This document shows positions 7,029-10,514 of a stretch of 10,514 bases of DNA, piece by piece. Source of the stretch: an uncultured Collinsella sp. (GTDB lineage: Bacteria > Actinomycetota > Coriobacteriia > Coriobacteriales > Coriobacteriaceae); the NCBI GenBank assembly GCA_905208975.1, contig CAJLRE010000058.1, forward strand, positions 1 through 10,514, written 5' to 3'. Within the stretch, counting starts at the first letter, position 1. Each line of letters starts with the position of its first letter. The position numbers and the translations under genes are program-made. The notes beneath the pieces are model-generated. The model made no database searches, was not told the DNA's origin, and was given only the letters and a program-made list of their open reading frames with translations.

Positions 7029-7057
7029 ATAATAAACGAACGGCTGTTCGTGGTCAA
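7029..7057 (-). promoter_or_regulatory. recA promoter
   Basis: -35 TTGACC (7057-7052; five of six consensus), a 17-bp spacer and -10 TATTAT (7034-7029; five of six). The predicted start of transcription is near 7022, giving a short leader of about 24 nt. The LexA box sits wholly within the spacer. Confidence 0.82.
7037..7050. promoter_or_regulatory. LexA (SOS) operator in the recA promoter
   Basis: CGAACGGCTGTTCG fits the CGAAC-N4-GTTCG LexA/DinR consensus of Bacillus and actinobacteria exactly, and the flanking A and T extend the palindrome to arms ACGAAC and GTTCGT. It lies between the -35 and -10 elements, so bound LexA would block RNA polymerase. lexA itself is not in this window. Confidence 0.88.
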
Positions 7058-7088
7058 CCGTTCAGGCCAATCATATGCAGGCAGTCTT

Positions 7089-7137
7089 TCCAAAACCCAA
7101 CCAAACGCCGACCAAACACTGACCAAATGCTTGACCA
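7089..7137. repeat. 11-bp phased direct repeats (ACCAAAC family) upstream of recA
   Basis: On the plus strand: TCCAAAACCCA (7089), ACCAAACGCCG (7100), ACCAAACACTG (7111), ACCAAATGCTTG (7122, one base longer) and a partial GACCAC (7133). The CCAAA core recurs at 11-bp steps, close to one helical turn. The array lies 32 bp and more upstream of the recA -35. No family of binding site is recognised; it may be an activator or nucleoid-protein array, or a decayed tandem duplication. Confidence 0.6.
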
Positions 7138-7224
7138 CAAAGGGCCGAATAAGAACAAGGAAGGCAAGAATACACCCATAACCAGCGCAAACGCTAAATT
7201 CGTCAGAGGTCCCTATCTCCACAA

Positions 7225-7248
7225 TTAAGGGGCCCTAAGGCCCCTTAA
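7225..7248 (-). terminator. Rho-independent terminator after cinA
   Basis: A perfect 10-bp stem TTAAGGGGCC / GGCCCCTTAA around a four-base loop, beginning 7 nt after the cinA stop. In the minus-strand transcript the stem ends CCCCTTAATTGTG, so the T-rich part is short and lies partly in the stem. The symmetry would allow it to work in both directions. It closes the yajQ-rimO-pgsA-cinA block. Confidence 0.75.
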
Positions 7249-7255
7249 AACACGT

Positions 7256-7786
7256 CTATTCCATAGAGTTGAGTACAAGGGCAATGCGTCCCAATGCCTC
7301 CGCGACCGCATGGGCACGAACACACGAACGGTCGCCCTCATAATGGCAGCGCACAGAGTCCACGACCGGCACTTCCCCATCAGCCGCGCGATACGCCCAG
7401 CCAATATAGAAAGTGCCAGCCGGATCGTCCTCAGTGCCGCCGCCGGGGCCGGCATAACCCGTTGCGCTCACTGAAATATCGCTCTGATACAGCTCCAGCG
7501 AACCCGCCGCCATCTCGCGCGCGGTCTGATGCGACACCGCGGTATAGCAGTCGAGCGTCTCCTGATCAACACCCAAAACGCGATGCTTGATCTCATCGCA
7601 GTAGGTCACCGCACCGCCACGCAGCACCGCCGAGGCGCCCGGGATATCGGCAATCGTCGAGGCGATCATACCTGCTGTCAGCGACTCAGCCGTTGAAACC
7701 GTCACGCCCCGAGCGCTCGCGCGCTCGACAATATGACGCGCCAGCTCCTCGTTATGTGCGGAAATCTGCTCAAAAGAGTCCGTCAT
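7256..7786 (-). CDS. cinA: CinA C-terminal domain protein (nicotinamide-nucleotide amidohydrolase, PncC type)
   Basis: A 176-residue protein consisting only of the CinA C-terminal (PncC) domain, which deamidates nicotinamide mononucleotide to nicotinate mononucleotide in pyridine nucleotide salvage. Motifs: TAESLTAG (32-39, with the Ser expected in catalysis), GGAVTYCDEIKHRVLGV (57-73, containing the conserved Lys) and the glycine-rich TGYAGPGGG (109-117), where most homologues read TGIAGPGGG. The ~240-residue N-terminal COG1058 domain of full CinA is absent, and there is no room for it upstream because pgsA ends 12 nt before this start. A GTG at 7792, two codons earlier, is equally possible; neither start has a strong ribosome site. 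Last gene of its block, with a terminator after it. The cinA-recA neighbourhood is widespread in bacteria. Confidence 0.92.
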   Translation of the reverse strand: MTDSFEQISAHNEELARHIVERASARGVTVSTAESLTAGMIASTIADIPGASAVLRGGAVTYCDEIKHRVLGVDQETLDCYTAVSHQTAREMAAGSLELYQSDISVSATGYAGPGGGTEDDPAGTFYIGWAYRAADGEVPVVDSVRCHYEGDRSCVRAHAVAEALGRIALVLNSME

Positions 7787-7798
7787 ACCCACCAGAAC

Positions 7799-8437
7799 CT
7801 AGACCGAAAAGACGATCTTGCGGCAGTTCCAGAAGTACTGGGCGCCCGAGATAACGGTCAGGACAACGGCAACGGCGTACAGGAAGCGCGACACCGAGTA
7901 GATGCCGAGCGTCAGCGCCAGCGGGCCAAGGTGCAAGCCGGCCATCGCAAAGACGCACAGGTAACCGCAGATGGAGACCATCGTGGTCGCCGTCTTGTAC
8001 TTGCCAAGCTTATCGGCCGCAACGACAACGCCGGCGGCACTAGCGACCATGCGCAGGGCGCTTACCAACAGCTCGCGGAACAAGATGATGAACACGGACC
8101 AAACCGACACGGCGCCAAAGTCCAAGAACAGCAGCAAGGCCGAGAACACGAGCAGCTTGTCGGCAATGGGGTCCAAGAATTTACCGAAGTCGGTAATCTC
8201 ATTGCGCGAACGCGCCAGATAGCCGTCAACTTTATCGGTGCACGACAGGATGACGTACAGAATGAAGGCTGCGGCGGCGAGCGGGCCGTCGAAGGTGCTC
8301 CAATCTGTACCGGCAACACTCGTGTGAGAAAGCGCCGACACGATCATGAACACCGGGATAAAGACGATGCGCACACACGTCACGATGTTGGCGGGCGTCC
8401 AAACACTCGTCAGTTCCTTATTGCTCTCGTTTGCCAC
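7799..8437 (-). CDS. pgsA: CDP-diacylglycerol-glycerol-3-phosphate 3-phosphatidyltransferase
   Basis: Integral membrane enzyme that makes phosphatidylglycerol phosphate from CDP-diacylglycerol and glycerol-3-phosphate, the committed step to phosphatidylglycerol and cardiolipin. The 212-residue protein has the complete CDP-alcohol phosphotransferase signature D68-x2-D71-G72-x2-A75-R76-x8-G85-x3-D89-x3-D93, set among several hydrophobic helices (about 19-36, 52-66, 95-130, 155-195). The N-terminal TPANIVTCVRI is typical of PgsA. It starts at a GTG (8437), supported by AGGAG (8448-8444) with a 6-nt spacer; that site overlaps the rimO stop, so translation is probably coupled. pgsA next to cinA and recA is a conserved arrangement. 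Another CDP-alcohol transferase cannot be excluded from sequence alone, but length and context favour PgsA. Confidence 0.95.
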   Translation of the reverse strand: MANESNKELTSVWTPANIVTCVRIVFIPVFMIVSALSHTSVAGTDWSTFDGPLAAAAFILYVILSCTDKVDGYLARSRNEITDFGKFLDPIADKLLVFSALLLFLDFGAVSVWSVFIILFRELLVSALRMVASAAGVVVAADKLGKYKTATTMVSICGYLCVFAMAGLHLGPLALTLGIYSVSRFLYAVAVVLTVISGAQYFWNCRKIVFSV

Positions 8438-8443
8438 GATGCT

Positions 8444-8448
8444 CTCCT
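8444..8448 (-). promoter_or_regulatory. Shine-Dalgarno of pgsA overlapping the rimO stop
   Basis: AGGAG followed by AGCATC and the GTG start at 8437. The rimO stop TAG (8449-8447) shares two bases with it, so a ribosome ending rimO sits on the pgsA ribosome site. This supports the unusual GTG start. Confidence 0.7.
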
Positions 8449-9796
8449 ACTCCACAACATGGCCGATAAGCTCATAGCAGAAGCTATCGGTAAACTCGAC
8501 CGTCAGAATATCGCCCACGGACGCCTCGCTGGCGTCCAAGTGCACCGCGCCATCGGAATCGGGCGCCTGGAACCAAGCATGGCCGATCAGCTCGGCGCCG
8601 TCCTCGGTCTCCTCGATGCCGTCGACAATCACCTGGGCGCGCTCGCCCACATGTGCGGCGGTGGCGGCAAAACCGAGCGACTCGGCCAGGTCCATGGCCT
8701 CCTGGGCGCGCTCGAGCTTGACCTCCTCATCGACCTGACCCTCCATCTTAGCGGCCAGGCTGCCCTCCTCCTGCGAGTAGGCAAAGACGCTCGTGTAGTC
8801 AAAGCCGACGGTGTCCATAAAGTCGATAAGGTCGCGGAACTCGTCGTCGGTCTCGGTCGGGAAGCCGACCATGGCCGTGGAACGGATCACAATGCCGGGG
8901 ATACGCTCACGCAGATCACGGAACAGGTCCTCGAGCTCCTGGCGCGAACCAGAACGGCGCATAGCCTTGAGGATGCGCGCGTCGCAGTGCTGCACGGGGA
9001 TATCGATATAAGGCAGTACCTCGGGCGTATCGCGAATCGTATCGATAAGCTCGTCGGTCATGCCCTCGGGCTGCAGGTAGAGCACGCGGACCCAGACGTT
9101 GTGCGGGCGCACGGCCTCGGCGACGGCATGCAGCAGCTGCGCCAGATTGCGCGGCGAGCCATCGGTGACGTCTTCGTCGGCAAAGTCGGTGCCCCAAATA
9201 CCCGTGTCCTGGCCGATCAGCACGATCTCTCGCACGCCACCGGCAACCAAGTCGCGCACCTCGGAAATAATGCTCTCGGCATTGCGCGAGTGATAACGAC
9301 CGCGGATATACGGGATCATGCAGAAGCTACAGAAGCGGTTGCAGCCATCGGAGATCTTGACGTAGGCGACAGCGCCCTCGACGGTGCGCTTGACCTGCGG
9401 AATATAGGCGGCAATCTCGCGCTCGACGCCCAGCACGCCATCGATGACCGCCACGATGCCATCCTCCTCGTCGGCCTTCACAAAGGCAGCGACCTCGGGC
9501 AGCTCATCGGGCAGATCGTCGCCATAGCGCGACGGCACACAGCCGCACATGACGATGGGGCAAGAACGAACGCCGTCCTGAACCTCGTTGGCGAGCTCGA
9601 GCGTGGTCTCGATGCTCTCGGACGTTGCGGAGGCGAGGAACGAGCATGTATTGACGATGGCGATATCGGCATCCTGTGGGTCGAATGCCTCCTCGTAGCC
9701 CGCGGCGGTCAAAAGAGAACGCATGCGGTCGGTGTCAACCTCGTTCTTAGCGCACCCGAGGGTGATGTAGAGCACGGAGCCCAACGGTGTATCCAT
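8447..9796 (-). CDS. rimO: Ribosomal protein S12 methylthiotransferase RimO
   Basis: Radical SAM enzyme that methylthiolates the conserved Asp (D88/D89) of ribosomal protein S12. The 449-residue protein has the N-terminal cluster-binding domain with C15 (TLGCAKNEVD), C51 (NTCSFLASATSES) and C86 (MCGCVPSRYG), the radical SAM motif GCNRFCSFC with C152, C156 and C159, then IPYIRGRYHSR, and a C-terminal TRAM domain from about 383. LGCAKNEVD near the N-terminus and the RimO-style NTCSF-ES motif separate it from its paralogue MiaB. The ATG at 9796 lies 27 nt after the yajQ stop; the only AGGA is about 12 nt upstream, wider than usual, so initiation may be modest or partly coupled. It ends 9 nt before pgsA. 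Confidence 0.96.
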   Translation of the reverse strand: MDTPLGSVLYITLGCAKNEVDTDRMRSLLTAAGYEEAFDPQDADIAIVNTCSFLASATSESIETTLELANEVQDGVRSCPIVMCGCVPSRYGDDLPDELPEVAAFVKADEEDGIVAVIDGVLGVEREIAAYIPQVKRTVEGAVAYVKISDGCNRFCSFCMIPYIRGRYHSRNAESIISEVRDLVAGGVREIVLIGQDTGIWGTDFADEDVTDGSPRNLAQLLHAVAEAVRPHNVWVRVLYLQPEGMTDELIDTIRDTPEVLPYIDIPVQHCDARILKAMRRSGSRQELEDLFRDLRERIPGIVIRSTAMVGFPTETDDEFRDLIDFMDTVGFDYTSVFAYSQEEGSLAAKMEGQVDEEVKLERAQEAMDLAESLGFAATAAHVGERAQVIVDGIEETEDGAELIGHAWFQAPDSDGAVHLDASEASVGDILTVEFTDSFCYELIGHVVE

Positions 9797-9823
9797 GTTG
9801 GAGAGCAGTCCTTTCGAATGATA

Positions 9824-10321
9824 TTAGCGATAGTTGGTGAACTGCAGCGGCTGGCCGTAGTCCTGGTCGCGCAGGAACTGGATCACGGTCTGCAACGCGT
9901 CCTTCGAAGCAGAGGAAACACGCAGCTTGTCGGCCTCGATAGTCACCTTGACCTTGAGCTTTTGGTCCTTGATGTCCTTGTTGATCTTCTTGGCGGTCGC
10001 CTGGTCGATACCCTCGACGATATGGCCGAGCACGCGCACGGTGCCGCCCGATGCCGCCTGCGGGGCATCCCACGAGACAGCCTTGAGGTCGATGCCGCGC
10101 TTGATGAGCTTGGAGCTCAGCACGTCGATAATCTGCTTGGAGACAAAGTCGGCCGGGGCGTTGATCGTAAAGAGCTTGTCGCCCTTCGAAAGCTCGATCG
10201 TGGCGCCGGAATCCTTCAGGTCATAGCGCTGGGAAATCTCGCGCGTGGTTTGCTGGAAGGCGTTGTCGACCTCTTGCATGTTGACCTCGGACACGACGTC
10301 GAAGCTGGAATCTTTAGCCAT
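9824..10321 (-). CDS. yajQ: YajQ family nucleotide-binding protein
   Basis: A 165-residue cytosolic protein covering the whole YajQ family (E. coli YajQ is about 163 residues). It opens with the family's FDVVSEVNMQEVDNAFQQ (residues 7-24), then SQRYDLKDS (30-38), KQIIDVLSSKLIKRG (62-76) and IKDQKLKVKV near 116, and ends in LRDQDYGQPLQFTNYR. Family members have two ferredoxin-like domains; a Xanthomonas member binds cyclic di-GMP and acts with a transcription factor, but in most bacteria the ligand and role are unproven. Start supported by AAAGGA with a 6-nt spacer to ATG. It sits 26 nt after the stop of the upstream gene and 27 nt before rimO, consistent with one transcript. Confidence 0.95.
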   Translation of the reverse strand: MAKDSSFDVVSEVNMQEVDNAFQQTTREISQRYDLKDSGATIELSKGDKLFTINAPADFVSKQIIDVLSSKLIKRGIDLKAVSWDAPQAASGGTVRVLGHIVEGIDQATAKKINKDIKDQKLKVKVTIEADKLRVSSASKDALQTVIQFLRDQDYGQPLQFTNYR

Positions 10322-10347
10322 GATGTTTCCTTTCGCGTACGAGCGGC

Positions 10348-10514
10348 TTAGTAGCTATCGTACGAATAGTCGGTAGAATCGGTGGGCGTCTGGCCGTCAG
10401 TTGCGGTATCGGCGCCATCCGTGGACTGGGCATCGGTGCCGTCGGTGGTGCCGGTACCATCGGTGGTGTCGGTACCATCGGTGGTGTCGGTACCATCAGA
10501 ACTTTCACCATTCT
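10348..10514 (-). CDS. C-terminal tail of an unidentified Thr/Asp/Gly-rich protein (cut by window edge)
   Basis: The last 54 codons of a gene that begins beyond position 10514 and ends at TAA 10350-10348. The tail reads GESSDGTDTTDGTDTTDGTG and continues in the same style, finishing DSTDYSYDSY. It is acidic, hydroxylated and lacks hydrophobic residues, as in flexible C-terminal tails of secreted or membrane-anchored envelope proteins, for example some LCP (LytR-CpsA-Psr) proteins of Gram-positives. That is inference; no domain is in view and I cannot name the protein. This frame was chosen over the overlapping Pro/Met-rich frame because it ends at a stop well placed (26 nt) before yajQ, with a plausible protein composition. 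The family could also be an FtsK-like or other protein with a variable tail. Confidence 0.7.
   Translation of the reverse strand, partial: NGESSDGTDTTDGTDTTDGTGTTDGTDAQSTDGADTATDGQTPTDSTDYSYDSY
10432..10497 (-). repeat. 18-bp tandem repeat encoding DGTDTT
   Basis: Three copies of an 18-bp unit (plus strand GGTGGTGTCGGTACCATC) at 10480-10497, 10462-10479 and 10444-10461; the first two are identical and the third differs by one base. A partial fourth copy (DGTD) covers 10432-10443. All lie in frame within the tail of the truncated gene, so copy-number change would alter tail length without frameshift. Confidence 0.85.

Noticed and set aside
7013..7222. A 69-codon minus-strand frame in the gap between cinA and recA.
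   Set aside because: It runs through the recA promoter, LexA box and repeat array, has no ribosome site and no recognisable protein.
7733..10351. An 872-codon open frame on the plus strand, antisense to cinA, pgsA, rimO and yajQ.
   Set aside because: It overlaps four strongly recognised genes, its translation is His/Asp/Gly/Val-rich without any domain, and such mirror frames are expected opposite GC-rich coding sequence.
10314..10511. A 65-codon minus-strand frame rich in Met, Val and Pro (MVPTPP repeats).
   Set aside because: Out-of-frame reading of the same 18-bp repeats; the DGTDTT frame ends properly before yajQ and has a more natural composition.
1..10514. Search for tRNA, rRNA, CRISPR repeats, insertion sequences, prophage, toxin-antitoxin or defence genes.
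   Set aside because: None seen; all sizeable coding space is filled by conserved housekeeping genes, and the only repeats are the recA-upstream array and the DGTDTT unit.

Overview
The window is a gene-dense bacterial chromosome segment in which every supported gene lies on the minus strand, so it is read from high to low coordinates. It carries ten complete protein genes and two genes cut by the window edges. Gene content, order and base composition point to an actinobacterium of the class Coriobacteriia, most likely Collinsella or a close relative; this is recognition of protein style and gene order, not a database result. The order pgsA-cinA-recA-recX-rny-(ATPase)-spoVS-miaB-miaA resembles the Bacillus subtilis pgsA-cinA-recA-rny-ymdB-spoVS-miaB region and is an old conserved housekeeping neighbourhood rather than an accessory island.

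Three transcription blocks can be proposed. Block 1 (10514 to 7256) holds the C-terminal end of a Thr/Asp/Gly-rich protein, yajQ, rimO, pgsA and a short single-domain cinA. Spacing is tight and the block ends at a strong hairpin terminator (7225-7248). Block 2 (about 7022 to 5146) is recA-recX. It is driven by a clear promoter whose 17-bp spacer contains a perfect Bacillus/actinobacterial-type LexA box (7037-7050), so recA and recX should be SOS-induced together. Block 3 (about 5048 to 1) is rny, a GHKL-type ATPase, spoVS, miaB and miaA. It starts from a promoter with a consensus -35 (5055-5083), followed by a leader of about 160 nt that can form two hairpins.

Functionally the window combines recombinational repair (RecA, its modulator RecX), RNA turnover (membrane-anchored RNase Y), phospholipid synthesis (PgsA), NMN salvage (CinA/PncC domain), tRNA A37 modification (MiaA then MiaB, the two successive steps to ms2i6A37, with TAATG-overlapping genes) and ribosomal protein S12 methylthiolation (RimO, a paralogue of MiaB).

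There is no stretch longer than 300 bases without a gene. The two sizeable gaps, each 257 bp, lie in front of recA and rny and both contain regulatory structure. I see no tRNA, rRNA, CRISPR array, insertion sequence, prophage or evident new defence or biosynthetic system. The least explained items are the GHKL ATPase sitting where Bacillus has ymdB, an 11-bp phased repeat array upstream of the recA promoter, the structured rny leader, and the repetitive DGTDTT tail at the right edge.
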